Shown one piece after another: positions 18,401 to 27,048 of a DNA stretch of 55,356 bases. The stretch's first letter is position 1. Each line of letters starts with the position of its first letter. Under the pieces are notes generated by a model, which saw only the letters and a program-made list of their open reading frames with translations, searched no databases and was not told the DNA's origin. The DNA is from Lysobacterales bacterium (GTDB lineage Bacteria; Pseudomonadota; Gammaproteobacteria; Xanthomonadales; Marinicellaceae), in contig JALSHI010000045.1 of the NCBI GenBank assembly GCA_026982315.1, positions 1 through 55,356 on the forward strand. Reading direction: 5' to 3'. The position numbers were made by a program, and so were the translations under genes.

Positions 18401-21400
18401 TCGCGTGGCTTGCTGGGCATGATCCTGAGACAAGTCCTGCATAATGACGCGCGCCAGCGCAACGAACTCGCTGATTGCATTCAGAGCCTCGGCATCCAGA
18501 GAGTCTTCAGCCTGTTTTTTCAGCTTGAGGACGTGCTCCAGCGGGGAAGTCATACTCACAATGGCGTCCACATTGGCCATGCTGGCAGCCCCGTTGAGGG
18601 TATGTATGGTGCGGATCAGGTCATCACTGACTTCAGCGCTGTCGGCATGCTCCGTTGCCGCCAGAAAGCGTTCGACTTCGGCCAGATGGGACTCCACTTC
18701 CTGTTGCAGGATTTCGACAAACACCGGGTCGACGCCCAAAGACGCCGTTTCACCAGAGGCGTCTTCGGCATCCTTCTCACCCTCGCGGGTTTCTTCGGTA
18801 AATTCTTCCAGATCAAAGGTGATGTCCAATTCCTCGCTGTCCGCTGAGTCCGCAGTTTCAGGTTCTTCATCGGCATAGGCATCAAAATTGAAACTGAGTC
18901 CCTCACCAAGGTCCAGTGTTTCTGTGGTTGCCTGCTCATCCACTTCGGATACCGACTCCTCGCTCGGGTCACTCTCGTCTAAGCTGTCAGCCAGCGCGGT
19001 TTCATCAGAAACGGAATCAGTCGCTTCTGCCTCATCGTCTTCCGGTGCAAGGGCAGTTTCCGCCTCTGTATCCGGCGTTGTCTGTAACAGAGCCACTTTA
19101 TCCTCGCCATTGGCCACCTGCTCTGCCGAGGTCAGTAAGAGAAAGTATTCCTGTGGAACCGGCTGGGTGTTCTGCAAGGCCCGGAGCAAACCAGGCATCA
19201 TTTTTCTGGCTGCATCCAGCACCGCCAAAAAACCTTCATTGATTTCCAGTGAACCATCCAGAACCTGGTTGCACATGTTTTCCACCCGCCAGCCGAAATC
19301 ACCGATGGCTTCACACCCTACCAGGCGCCCACTGCCTTTAAGGGTGTGGAAGATGCGCCGGATCTCCGCCAGTTTTTCGGTGTTTTCCTCAGGGTTGGCC
19401 CGCCACTGAGGGTAAATTGCCTCCATATGCTCGAGTTCTTCGGCCAGTTCCTCGAGAAAAACCTCTTTGATTTCAGGATCAATGTCTTCGTCAAAGGACA
19501 CGATTAGCGATGGTGTATCGCCAGGTTCGACGGTTTCCTCAGAAGGTTTGGGCTCAACCGTTTCTTGGACTGTGCTGGTGTCTTCGTCGCCGGTCTCTGT
19601 GTCACCAGTACCAACCGGAAACGATTGTTCCGGCTCATCCTCAATAGAGGGTTCTTCTATTCCTACCTCTGCAACAGTGCTTTCTGCGGCGGTCTCCTGG
19701 TCGGCCATAAGGGGGGCTCCGGCCTGAGCGCTGGCTTCTTCTTGTTTTGCGTTGGCCGCCGCCATTTCCCGGCGCACAAACAACTTGTCCAGATTGTCCC
19801 GGGCCAGTTGCAAAATCTGTTCTTTGCCCGGGCTGTTACTCCCCAGATACTCCATGTAGTATTCGATGCTGGCCACGGCATCGGCAAGCATGTCCAGCTC
19901 TTCAGCCGACGGGGTCAGTGAATCATCCAGCAAACTGCGGGTGTATTCAGCAACGCGGCCGACTTCGGTGGCCGCCTCCTGCATATCCAGCATTTGCAAG
20001 GCGCCCTGAATCTCCTTGAGCAACTTTGGGTTATCGCGTATTTTGTTCCGATCCCAGGTGGTTTCGATAAAAGCCACGAAATTGGACTTGATGTGCTGCA
20101 AGTTCTGAATGGATTCCTTGGCCAGGGTTTCCAGAATGGCCTGAACTTCCGAACGGGGAATTTCAATGTCCGTAGCAGCATGAGCGGGTGGTTCAGCAAT
20201 CAGCCCCAGAGACTGAATATGATCATTGAGCGTTGACTCAATCAGTAACAGTTTCTGAGCCATTTCCATCAACTGTTCATCATCCGGGCGCTGCCCAGAC
20301 TCAATACTTTTCAGCAGCGCATCACGTTGTTCAACAATGGTCTCGCGTGCGGCTCCCAAACCCAGAATACCCAAAGTATCCGCGATGGCGCTAAGGGAGT
20401 GTTCTATCGCATTCAACTCCTCAATGGAGGCATTGGGATTACGAATATACAAGTCCAGCGTTTCCTGCACGGAAAGCACATCATCGCGAATGGCGCCGGC
20501 CACCGTTTCCAGCAGCTCACGGTTTTTGCCGGAAATGCTGCCCTGGGCATGCGCCAGCTCTTGTTCATCGGGCACAAACTGGCTGAGGTTAAAGTAATCT
20601 TTGATTTTTTGGGTTTTTTCCGGCCCTTCCCCGGCCATGGCCACGTAGTACAAAAAGTTTTTCGTCAGGCCTGTGATTTCACTGTCAATGGCTGTCGGGT
20701 CAGACGACTGAATGACTTTACGAAGCAGCAAATCCAACTGCCCCGCCAGCCGCCTAAAGGTCACTGAATCCTTGAGGGTATTGTCCTTGAGCGCCGAAAA
20801 CGCGCCATCGGCCACCCAGAAAAGCTGCGAAAAGTTCGCATTTTCAATGAGCATTTGCAGCTTGTTAAGAATATTCGTAAAAATACTGTGCTGGGGAACA
20901 TAGTCGTTATTTTTGAACCATTGCAACAAGGCTTGCTGATAGGCGGTACGAATTTTGGAAATAATGGGTTTTAGTTGCCGCCGGGACAGTTTGATCTGAC
21001 TTTTTTGCGCCTCCTCAGGCATGCCCAGACTCAAGTCCGGATTGAACAACGCGCTTTCAGAAAGCAACTGATCGCCACGCACCGTGCGCAAGTCGTTAAC
21101 CAAAGGCAAAAGCACAATGGGGATGTCCTTGTGCCCCAGTTGGATGCGTTCCAGATAATCCGGCAACTGAACAATGCCACGCATCAACACGTTAAACGCA
21201 TCCTCGGGGTTTTTCACCTCCCCTTCCAGCAGCTTTTTGGCCACTTGCTCCATTTCTTCGGCCACCATGGCCGCGCCATACAATTCAACCATCTTCAGTG
21301 TGCCTTGCACCTGGTGCAGATATGTGGCGCAAAACTGTAGCTGATTGATGTCTTCAGGGTCTTCCACATAGGCTTCCAGCGCCTGCCGGGCCCGATCCAG

Positions 21401-21466
21401 AGTTTCGTCCAGCTCTTTTTTAACCCAGACAAGTGTGGAAAAATCAATTTGTTCGTTTATGCTCAT
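15488..21466 (-). CDS. chpA: Hybrid CheA-type histidine kinase ChpA (Pil-Chp system)
   Basis: This 1992-residue kinase drives the Pil-Chp pathway. Phosphotransfer modules seen: H51 (HQVQG, weak), H707 (FHTLKGSGRLVG), H955 (IHTLNGAASMA) and H1265 (LHTLKGGARMAG). Regions around 350-380 and 450-540 are Hpt-like helical bundles without a clear HxxKG histidine. Long acidic linkers rich in Glu, Asp and Thr separate them (about 575-660, 795-910, 1050-1225). The catalytic core follows: dimerisation region about 1385-1520, N-box HILRNALAHGIEPPEER at 1573-1589, DDGRGID, and GRGVGMDVV at 1668-1676. Then come a CheW-like domain (about 1705-1850) and a receiver with acidic pair in IVDDS, D1918 in MLLDIEMP and K1970 in LGKPY. 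P. aeruginosa ChpA is longer, about 2500 residues with more Xpt domains. Confidence 0.95.
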   Translation of the reverse strand: MSINEQIDFSTLVWVKKELDETLDRARQALEAYVEDPEDINQLQFCATYLHQVQGTLKMVELYGAAMVAEEMEQVAKKLLEGEVKNPEDAFNVLMRGIVQLPDYLERIQLGHKDIPIVLLPLVNDLRTVRGDQLLSESALFNPDLSLGMPEEAQKSQIKLSRRQLKPIISKIRTAYQQALLQWFKNNDYVPQHSIFTNILNKLQMLIENANFSQLFWVADGAFSALKDNTLKDSVTFRRLAGQLDLLLRKVIQSSDPTAIDSEITGLTKNFLYYVAMAGEGPEKTQKIKDYFNLSQFVPDEQELAHAQGSISGKNRELLETVAGAIRDDVLSVQETLDLYIRNPNASIEELNAIEHSLSAIADTLGILGLGAARETIVEQRDALLKSIESGQRPDDEQLMEMAQKLLLIESTLNDHIQSLGLIAEPPAHAATDIEIPRSEVQAILETLAKESIQNLQHIKSNFVAFIETTWDRNKIRDNPKLLKEIQGALQMLDMQEAATEVGRVAEYTRSLLDDSLTPSAEELDMLADAVASIEYYMEYLGSNSPGKEQILQLARDNLDKLFVRREMAAANAKQEEASAQAGAPLMADQETAAESTVAEVGIEEPSIEDEPEQSFPVGTGDTETGDEDTSTVQETVEPKPSEETVEPGDTPSLIVSFDEDIDPEIKEVFLEELAEELEHMEAIYPQWRANPEENTEKLAEIRRIFHTLKGSGRLVGCEAIGDFGWRVENMCNQVLDGSLEINEGFLAVLDAARKMMPGLLRALQNTQPVPQEYFLLLTSAEQVANGEDKVALLQTTPDTEAETALAPEDDEAEATDSVSDETALADSLDESDPSEESVSEVDEQATTETLDLGEGLSFNFDAYADEEPETADSADSEELDITFDLEEFTEETREGEKDAEDASGETASLGVDPVFVEILQQEVESHLAEVERFLAATEHADSAEVSDDLIRTIHTLNGAASMANVDAIVSMTSPLEHVLKLKKQAEDSLDAEALNAISEFVALARVIMQDLSQDHAQQATRIGTRFEEMAQGFEGQAVDPASFLDTTGIEMDEQPESAQTTDETFVEQKDESPLELDDAATAEKEESELDFDFDNDHEAADVVEEADESSTANDEACESSGELLTDEEFPALDEALDSLEEELSELDEELSELDGATSEAVKLMADAAHNEDTEALADSDDTEEAEEAEEANATVETAEATETVAEEKTSDEPTETDDDLDLELLEIFAEEMQEILDSCENTMAQLEQEPANAELITALQRELHTLKGGARMAGLNTIGDLSHAMESVFETVAETGGEISSQHYAVLARAFDRLNALLDTDKYGLDEDVSADIKQLTRLLESGGGELRDESRLDAMAHQPEADTPASSRQATATTASSLAGSGQLKVPSALLDNLVNHAGEISIYTSRLEQQTGNTRFNLEELANTVNRLREQLRKLEIETETQIISTYQREAENFDEGFDPLELDRFSTLQQLSRSLSESVSDLTNIQSYLIDITTESENLLKYQSRANTELQEGLMKTRMVAFGSLLPRLRRLIRTTADELHKQARLEVVGAEGEMDKTVLEGIQAPLEHILRNALAHGIEPPEERRALGKDETGAVVLDVQREATEVVITVRDDGRGIDRQKVREIAIEKGIIKPDTTLSDQDIDQLILHSGFSTADAVSKLAGRGVGMDVVHNEVKKLGGMLEIESEPGQGTTFRIRLPYTLALTHAILVEVGETQYALPVSGVEGVVRMSWDEYQRRIENNELDYEYAGEVYRIQDLNHLLDSNAEPIIEDNQVPLVMVRSGNEGIALRVDKVLGSREIVVKTVGTQIASVPGIYGATILGDGTVVLILDAIPLARYWQQRRQLQSLEEQTKETAEESRRVPTIMIVDDSITMRKVGQRVLQRNGFEVITAKDGLDASDQLEEVLPDLMLLDIEMPRMDGYELAGLMQKDSRLSQVPIIMITSRTGEKHRQRAMDLGVKRYLGKPYQEFELIKNIKELLNIEDDES

Positions 21467-22368
21467 ACGTCATTCTTCAATTGGTAAGAGAGTGTTCTTT
21501 TGGCTGGCAAACGGACCATTTTGGGGTGCTGCCAGGCACTGATATCAGTCGGGCCCAAGATCAATATCCCGTCTTTTTTCAGGTATCTAATAAGGTTGTC
21601 AAGGATTTTCAGACGGGTTTCCCGAGAGAAATAGATCAGTACGTTGTGGCAATAAATCAGGTCATAGCGCACTGTGGCTGCCGCTTCCAGGTTCAATAGG
21701 TTGAAGTAGCCAAAAGCCACACGTTTACGCAGGGGGGCAATCACGGAAATCAGATTTTTTCCCACTGGCTGCAGATAGGAGCGCATTTTTGCTGGAATCG
21801 ACTCCATGTGACGGCTGTCATAAATCCCCTGCTGGGCCAATGCAATCGCCGAACGGGAAACATCGGTGCCGATGACCCCGTAGTACAGTTTTTTCTGTGG
21901 GTAATTTGCGGCGCACTGGTCCGCCACCATGGCCAATGACCAGGCTTCCTCACCCGTTGCGCAACTCACGCTCCAGATCCGGTAGTGCAAAATATCCGGC
22001 GCACTGGAAAAAGCCCTGTGCAGGGTTTCCTGCACCAGTTCATACGATGGCTTGTGGCGAAAAAAACTGGTTTCATGCACTGTCAGACGGTCTACCAGCT
22101 GGGCCCATTCCAGTCGTCCGTCAACGCCCTGGCGTGTCACCAGGTCCCAATAGTCAGAAAACCGGGACAAACCCAGCTCGCTCATGCGAGACCAAATTTT
22201 GGTTTGCAAAAAAGTTTTGCGCTCACTGGGCACCGTAATCCCTGTGCGGCGTTCCAGTAATTCAGACCACAGGCGGTAGTCCTCATCACCAAAGTCAGGG
22301 ATGCCATGGCGGCTTACCGGGGAGCTCATACCGGTTTCTTGGCGGAATTGGCAGGCCGGGTCATTCAA
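21463..22368 (-). CDS. pilK: CheR-type chemoreceptor methyltransferase PilK
   Basis: This 301-residue CheR-family enzyme transfers methyl groups from S-adenosylmethionine to glutamates on the adjacent receptor PilJ. An N-terminal helical domain (FSDYWDLVTRQG) is followed by the methyltransferase domain with WSVSCATGEEAWSLAMVA (motif I region), GTDVSRSAIALAQQGIYD and YDLIYCHNVLIYFS. The start is read as TTG at 22368, directly after the pilJ stop. An internal ATG at 22329 (MSSPVSRHG) is the alternative. The stop overlaps chpA by 4 bases. Confidence 0.92.
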   Translation of the reverse strand: MNDPACQFRQETGMSSPVSRHGIPDFGDEDYRLWSELLERRTGITVPSERKTFLQTKIWSRMSELGLSRFSDYWDLVTRQGVDGRLEWAQLVDRLTVHETSFFRHKPSYELVQETLHRAFSSAPDILHYRIWSVSCATGEEAWSLAMVADQCAANYPQKKLYYGVIGTDVSRSAIALAQQGIYDSRHMESIPAKMRSYLQPVGKNLISVIAPLRKRVAFGYFNLLNLEAAATVRYDLIYCHNVLIYFSRETRLKILDNLIRYLKKDGILILGPTDISAWQHPKMVRLPAKRTLSYQLKNDV

Positions 22369-24390
22369 TTACTTCCACCCATCGTCTTCTGGCAGTTTGA
22401 AACCTTCGACCGAACGCCGTAACTCATTCGCCAGTTCCACAAGGTTTCCAATGGATTCCGCGGTTTGTTGAGTACCGGCGGAGGTTTGGGTGGTAATTTC
22501 CTGAATCACGTTCATGGTACCGGAAATATTGGTGGCGGCTACGGATTGCTGGCGCGCCGCTTCCGAAATATTTTGAATCAGCTCCGCCAGGTCGTTGGAT
22601 ACGGTTTCAATTTCTTCCAGGGCCTCACCGGCGTTCTCCGCCCGTTTGGCGCCATTCACCACCTCGGCTGTGGTTTGCTCCATGGAAGCCACCGCTTCAT
22701 TGGTGTCTGACTGAATGGTTTGCACCAGGTTTTCAATTTGTCGGGTTGCGCTGGAAGCACGTTCCGCCAAGCGTTGCACTTCGTCTGCCACCACCGCAAA
22801 GCCCCGGCCGGATTCACCGGCAGACGCCGCCTGAATGGCCGCGTTCAAAGCCAGAATATTCGTCTGCTCGGCAATGTCGTTAATCAATTCCACGATATTG
22901 CCAATTTCCTGTGAGCTTTCGCCCAGCCGCTTGATTCGCTTGGAGGTTTCCTGAATCTGGTTGCGGATATTATCCATGCCTTCGATAGTTTGACGCACCA
23001 CATCAGCACCGGTATGCGCGATTTGTACCGAACGTTGGGCCACGTCGGCGGATTCCAGTGAATTTTTGGAGACTTCGTCAATGGAAACCGCAATTTCGTT
23101 AATGGCCGCCGAAGCATTGGTGATTTGCTGTGCCTGATGCTCTGACGCTTCGGCCAGGTGCATGGCCGTCGCCTGGGCTTCCTGTGCCGCCGAGGCCACA
23201 CCCACAGAGGCCTCGTTAATCGTGGTCACCAGGCTACGCAAGGCTTCCACTGCAAAGTTAACAGAGTCAGCGATGGCGCCGGTAATGTCCTCACTCACCG
23301 TGGCATTAACCGTCAAGTCACCATCCGCCAGTGAGCCCATTTCATCCAACAATCGCAAAATGGCTTGCTGATTCCTTTCATTCAGTTCTTGCGCCACTTT
23401 TGCCCGAATCCGGTCAGACCGGTTCAGCCGCCAGAAAATACCCAGCAACCACAGCAATGCCAACGCCCCCAGAATCCACCCAGCCATGGTGGACGGGAAC
23501 CAGGTCACAATAGCCTTGATTTTGTTAATCAGCTCACGTGCCTGATCGAGCAATTGCAAAGAATCCACCTGGATGTCATCGGCAGCGGTTTGCGCTTCAA
23601 ACAAGTCCATGGATGACAAGACTTTCTGAATATCGTTCTGAATGCTGTCAAACTGGTTATAAACCCCACCCAGGGCTTCTAAAGCCACCGGGTCAGTCAC
23701 ACCTTTGATGGTGTCACTGCCATTGAACAAACCATTGAGGACACTGGCGAATTTACGGGCATCTGCATCCAGGCGATCAGCCGCCTGAACTGCATTCATG
23801 CCGCCACGGAGAATTTCATTCATGCGCCGCAGCATTCGGTCGGCCAGCACAAGCTGCTGACTGGCCACATAAATCTGCTGCCGGTTGGCGCCTTTTTTCA
23901 CCAACCGTTGCACAACATCATCACTGCGGGCCTGCAACACTGGAATTTCCCGGGCAAATTTAACCGCAATATCAGAAATGGACTCAATCAGCTCCTGTTT
24001 GTCGAGAATGACATCAACATTTTTGTCCATGCGCTGCCAAGTATCCTGCATGGCGGCAAACGTTTCCCTTGTGGCCGGCGGTAGCGGCGCCAGCTCATCA
24101 TCCCCCTGATCCAAGATTTTCATGGACTGGTTAATGATATTCTGGGTTCGTTTCAGGTCATCAAAGGCTTCCACCCGGCCACCGGCGGCATCTTTGGCAT
24201 ATTGACTTAATTGCTGGGAAGTAATGCGGATATTATCCGTTTCCCGAATCCAGCCCGAGCGGTTTTTCTCGTCAATATTCAAAATAATAAAGTTAAGAAT
24301 AAACAAGCCAACCAGGATAATCAGGACGATTAACTGCCATAGCGGCAAGGTTTTGGATTGAATATTCAGGTCGTTGGTGGATGCACTCAT
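22369..24390 (-). CDS. pilJ: Methyl-accepting chemotaxis protein PilJ
   Basis: PilJ is the chemoreceptor of the Pil-Chp system; in P. aeruginosa it is linked to type IV pilus retraction and surface sensing. The 673-residue protein has TM1 (WQLIVLIILVGLFILNFIIL, about 19-38), a long periplasmic helical sensor with two PilJ-like modules, TM2 (about 310-330, AGWILGALALLWLLGIFW), a HAMP-like linker and a signalling domain. The hairpin tip reads IAEQTNILALNAAIQAAS then GRGFAVVADEVQRLAERA, the standard MCP kinase-contact region. It lies 84 bases after pilI and abuts pilK. Confidence 0.94.
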   Translation of the reverse strand: MSASTNDLNIQSKTLPLWQLIVLIILVGLFILNFIILNIDEKNRSGWIRETDNIRITSQQLSQYAKDAAGGRVEAFDDLKRTQNIINQSMKILDQGDDELAPLPPATRETFAAMQDTWQRMDKNVDVILDKQELIESISDIAVKFAREIPVLQARSDDVVQRLVKKGANRQQIYVASQQLVLADRMLRRMNEILRGGMNAVQAADRLDADARKFASVLNGLFNGSDTIKGVTDPVALEALGGVYNQFDSIQNDIQKVLSSMDLFEAQTAADDIQVDSLQLLDQARELINKIKAIVTWFPSTMAGWILGALALLWLLGIFWRLNRSDRIRAKVAQELNERNQQAILRLLDEMGSLADGDLTVNATVSEDITGAIADSVNFAVEALRSLVTTINEASVGVASAAQEAQATAMHLAEASEHQAQQITNASAAINEIAVSIDEVSKNSLESADVAQRSVQIAHTGADVVRQTIEGMDNIRNQIQETSKRIKRLGESSQEIGNIVELINDIAEQTNILALNAAIQAASAGESGRGFAVVADEVQRLAERASSATRQIENLVQTIQSDTNEAVASMEQTTAEVVNGAKRAENAGEALEEIETVSNDLAELIQNISEAARQQSVAATNISGTMNVIQEITTQTSAGTQQTAESIGNLVELANELRRSVEGFKLPEDDGWK

Positions 24391-24474
24391 GAATCAGCCT
24401 CTTTTTGCCAATTTTTAATCTGTAGGGGAATCAATACCATCTATCTGCTTTCCTTATACCCAGCCTTGCGGCCT

Positions 24475-25020
24475 TCACGCCACTGCTGCATTCTGGAAGT
24501 CCGTGTCCGTCACCAGCTGGTCCACATCAAATACATTCCAGATGCGGCCTTTCTGCCCAAAAGCGGTGGAAGAATAGCGCTCAAAACCGGAATCGACCGG
24601 AAGATCAATCTCGCAACGGTCTTCATTCTCAAAGTGTCTCTGGCCAAAAACTTCATCGACCAGCAAAGCCACCTGGCCACCTGGCTGCTCAATCACCATC
24701 AGGCGGGAACGACCAGTCACCTGCGTCGGCACAGTGGACAAATAACGCTTCAGGTCAATAATCGGCATCAAAGTGCCGCGCAAATTGGCCAGCCCAAGCA
24801 CCCATGGTTTGATACCAGGCACCGGCAGGGCCTCGGCCGGCATCAATACCTCGACCACCCGGTCTACCGGCAGTACATAGTGGTGATCACCCAAACGAAA
24901 GCCGATACCGGACCAGGCGCTGCTATGGGTTTGTTGCTGTGGCAGCTTTACTGCGTGTTCGAGGCTCTTCTGTTCGTAATCGAGCAGCAACTCAAAAGGC
25001 TTTGCAGATTTGTTTTTCAT
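24475..25020 (-). CDS. pilI: CheW-like coupling protein PilI
   Basis: This 181-residue CheW-type adaptor is predicted to link receptor PilJ to kinase ChpA. CheW signatures: GIGFRLGDHHYVLPVDRVVE, PWVLGLANLRGTLMPIIDLK, SRLMVIEQPGGQVALLVDEV. The ATG overlaps the pilG stop in a TGATG junction, so pilG and pilI are directly coupled with no room for pilH, which lies between them in Pseudomonas. Confidence 0.92.
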   Translation of the reverse strand: MKNKSAKPFELLLDYEQKSLEHAVKLPQQQTHSSAWSGIGFRLGDHHYVLPVDRVVEVLMPAEALPVPGIKPWVLGLANLRGTLMPIIDLKRYLSTVPTQVTGRSRLMVIEQPGGQVALLVDEVFGQRHFENEDRCEIDLPVDSGFERYSSTAFGQKGRIWNVFDVDQLVTDTDFQNAAVA

Positions 25021-25430
25021 CAGGACTCAACACTCAGGGGAACATATTTCTTGATAGCATCCAGCAGTTCTTCTGTCGTGAAAGGTTTGGTCACGTAGGC
25101 TTCGGCGCCTACGACTTTGCCTTTGGCCTTGTCAAACAAGCCATCCTTGCTGGACAGCATGATCACAGGTGTTTTCTTAAATTCCTTGTTGATCTTGATT
25201 AACGCGCAGGTTTTATATCCATCCAGGCGAGGCATCATAATGTCAACAAAAATAATATCCGGTCGGGTATCGGAAATCATGGACAAAGCCTCATAGCCAT
25301 TGTCCACAGTAATGACCTGACAACCTTCCTTCTTGAGCAGGGTTTCGGCTGTGCGCCGAATGGTATTACTATCGTCAATGACCATCACCTTCAGGTCGGA
25401 TAACTGATCTTTTTGTTTTTCTTCGCTCAC
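25020..25430 (-). CDS. pilG: CheY-like response regulator PilG
   Basis: A single receiver domain of 136 residues: VMVIDDSNTIRR (acidic pair), phospho-acceptor Asp in IIFVDIMMPRLDGYK, VIMLSSKDGLFDKAKG and the lysine in AYVTKPFT. In P. aeruginosa PilG promotes pilus extension and is phosphorylated by ChpA. The start is GTG at 25430, with AAGGTG about 8 bases upstream. It is the first gene of the operon, which runs on for 11.4 kb. I call it PilG rather than PilH because of its position next to gshB and the N-terminal extension before the receiver. A PilH-like role cannot be excluded without alignment. Confidence 0.88.
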   Translation of the reverse strand: MSEEKQKDQLSDLKVMVIDDSNTIRRTAETLLKKEGCQVITVDNGYEALSMISDTRPDIIFVDIMMPRLDGYKTCALIKINKEFKKTPVIMLSSKDGLFDKAKGKVVGAEAYVTKPFTTEELLDAIKKYVPLSVES

Positions 25431-26100
25431 ACAATCACCTTAGCTGTTTGATTTACTTGGATTTTCCGAACTGGCACCGGCAGGTAGAGTGGCGACAATT
25501 CCTTCATAAAACCCTCACCACCCGCCGGATTTATTGCGAAATAAACATTAACTTTCGCCGCTAAGTCCGTAATATCAATGGAAAATACCTTATTTTGCGC
25601 GGCATTACAATTGTTTCATGCTTGAATCTTCACACAGACCAATCTGTCGACCGTACACGTTTTATCCCTCTTTCATATCGCGCAAAATGCCACCGTGCGA
25701 ACATATTACGAAAAATATCGGAAAAATGACACCTCAAACCCGTAATTGGCACGAACCGGGCCCTGAGCAAGCCCTCCGGGTACAGAACGCCATGCTTCCG
25801 GCAAGTCCCTGGGCAATCTGCGTCATACAATCTTCCCCACTTGTAAGGCAGTTATCAATGAATCCTGGACATTATCCAGTGAAAACCACACAAAACAGGC
25901 AAAAACGCAACTGGCTCCAGCACGCTTATCTGTTAGAATTATTTCTATCGCAGGGCTGACATTTTTTGTCATGTTCAACAAACATCGCATTCTACTTCGG
26001 AGCAGCCTCATCGCCCCAAAAAAGCCGCCCACATCCCGGCGGTTTTCAGACCAACCCAAAAGTCGTGTTCACCAGATCGTCGCTGAAGGAGTTAACACCC
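25431..26100. other. Divergent intergenic region of 670 bases (pilG / gshB)
   Basis: This holds the 5' regions of two divergent operons. No open frame inside has a recognisable motif. A GC hairpin, GCCGCC (26024-26029) with GGCGGT (26038-26043), is flanked by six A on the left and TTTT on the right. It reads as a weak bidirectional terminator or leader structure 57 bases before gshB. TAGAAT at 25934-25939 is a possible -10 for gshB. No convincing -35 was seen for either direction. Confidence 0.4.
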
Positions 26101-27045
26101 ATGAAAATCGGCTTTGTCATGGATCCAGTCGAGCATATCAATCCCACCAAAGATTCAACCTTTGCCATGTTGCTGGAGGCCCAGCGGCGCGCGTACGAGA
26201 TTCACTACATCACCGACAGCGACCTTTATGTCAAAAATCACCAGCCACGCGCTGTAAGCCATGCGCTACGGGTGCAGGACCGCCTTGGCCAGCCATTCGA
26301 AATGGGGGCCCAACGTGACATTGCCCTGAGTGAGTTGGATGTTATCCTGATGCGCAAGGATCCACCCTTCAACATAGAGTATGTGATGGACACCTATATA
26401 CTAGACTTGGCTCAGGCTCAAGGCGTGCTGGTTGTCAACCATCCCCAGGCCTTGCGGGATGCCAATGAAAAATTCTTCACCGAGTTCTTTCCTGAGCTGA
26501 GCCCTGATTCCTGTGTTTCTCGACACCCCCGATTCCTCAAGGCATTCGTCCAGGAACACGGCAAAGCCGTTATCAAGCCCATGGACGGCATGGGGGGCGC
26601 ATCCATATTCCAAACCAGCGCAGAAGACCCCAACCTCAATGTCATCCTGGAAACCGTAACCGACAATGGCGCGCGCACAGCCATTGCCCAAACCTATATT
26701 GACGCCATTCGCGATGGCGACAAACGCATTCTGCTGGTGGATGGTGAGCCCATTCCTTATGCGCTGGCCCGCATCCCGGCTGACGATGATTTCCGCGGCA
26801 ATCTGGCCAAAGGTGGCCGCGGCGAGGGCCGTCCGCTCACGCCGCGGGAGTGGCACATTGCCCGGCAGGTCGGCCCTGTTTTAAAGAAAAAGGGTATTCT
26901 GTTTGCCGGTATTGACGTCATTGGAGATTTTCTGACGGAAATTAACGTCACCAGTCCCACCTGTATTCGGGAACTGGACAAGCAATTTGGCCTGAATATT
27001 GCCGGCACCTTGTTTGATGCCATTGAAAAGCGCCTGACTGCCTGA
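26101..27045 (+). CDS. gshB: Glutathione synthetase
   Basis: GshB joins gamma-glutamylcysteine and glycine with ATP to make glutathione. The ATP-grasp protein has 314 residues: N-terminal MKIGFVMDPVEHINPTKDST, NPQALRDANEKFF, the glycine-rich loop KPMDGMGGASIF, FRGNLAKGGRGEGRPLTPRE and the metal site EINVTSPTCIRE. The ATG at 26101 is preceded by GGAG at 26088-26091. The open frame extends 45 codons upstream, but those lack family similarity. Placement between the pil-chp operon and tonB-algH-ruvX follows the Pseudomonas order. Confidence 0.97.
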   Translation: MKIGFVMDPVEHINPTKDSTFAMLLEAQRRAYEIHYITDSDLYVKNHQPRAVSHALRVQDRLGQPFEMGAQRDIALSELDVILMRKDPPFNIEYVMDTYILDLAQAQGVLVVNHPQALRDANEKFFTEFFPELSPDSCVSRHPRFLKAFVQEHGKAVIKPMDGMGGASIFQTSAEDPNLNVILETVTDNGARTAIAQTYIDAIRDGDKRILLVDGEPIPYALARIPADDDFRGNLAKGGRGEGRPLTPREWHIARQVGPVLKKKGILFAGIDVIGDFLTEINVTSPTCIRELDKQFGLNIAGTLFDAIEKRLTA

Positions 27046-27048
27046 TTC

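Noticed and set aside
25630-25830. 66-codon minus-strand frame in the pilG-gshB gap
   Set aside because: No Shine-Dalgarno sequence, no recognisable motif, and composition typical of non-coding sequence.
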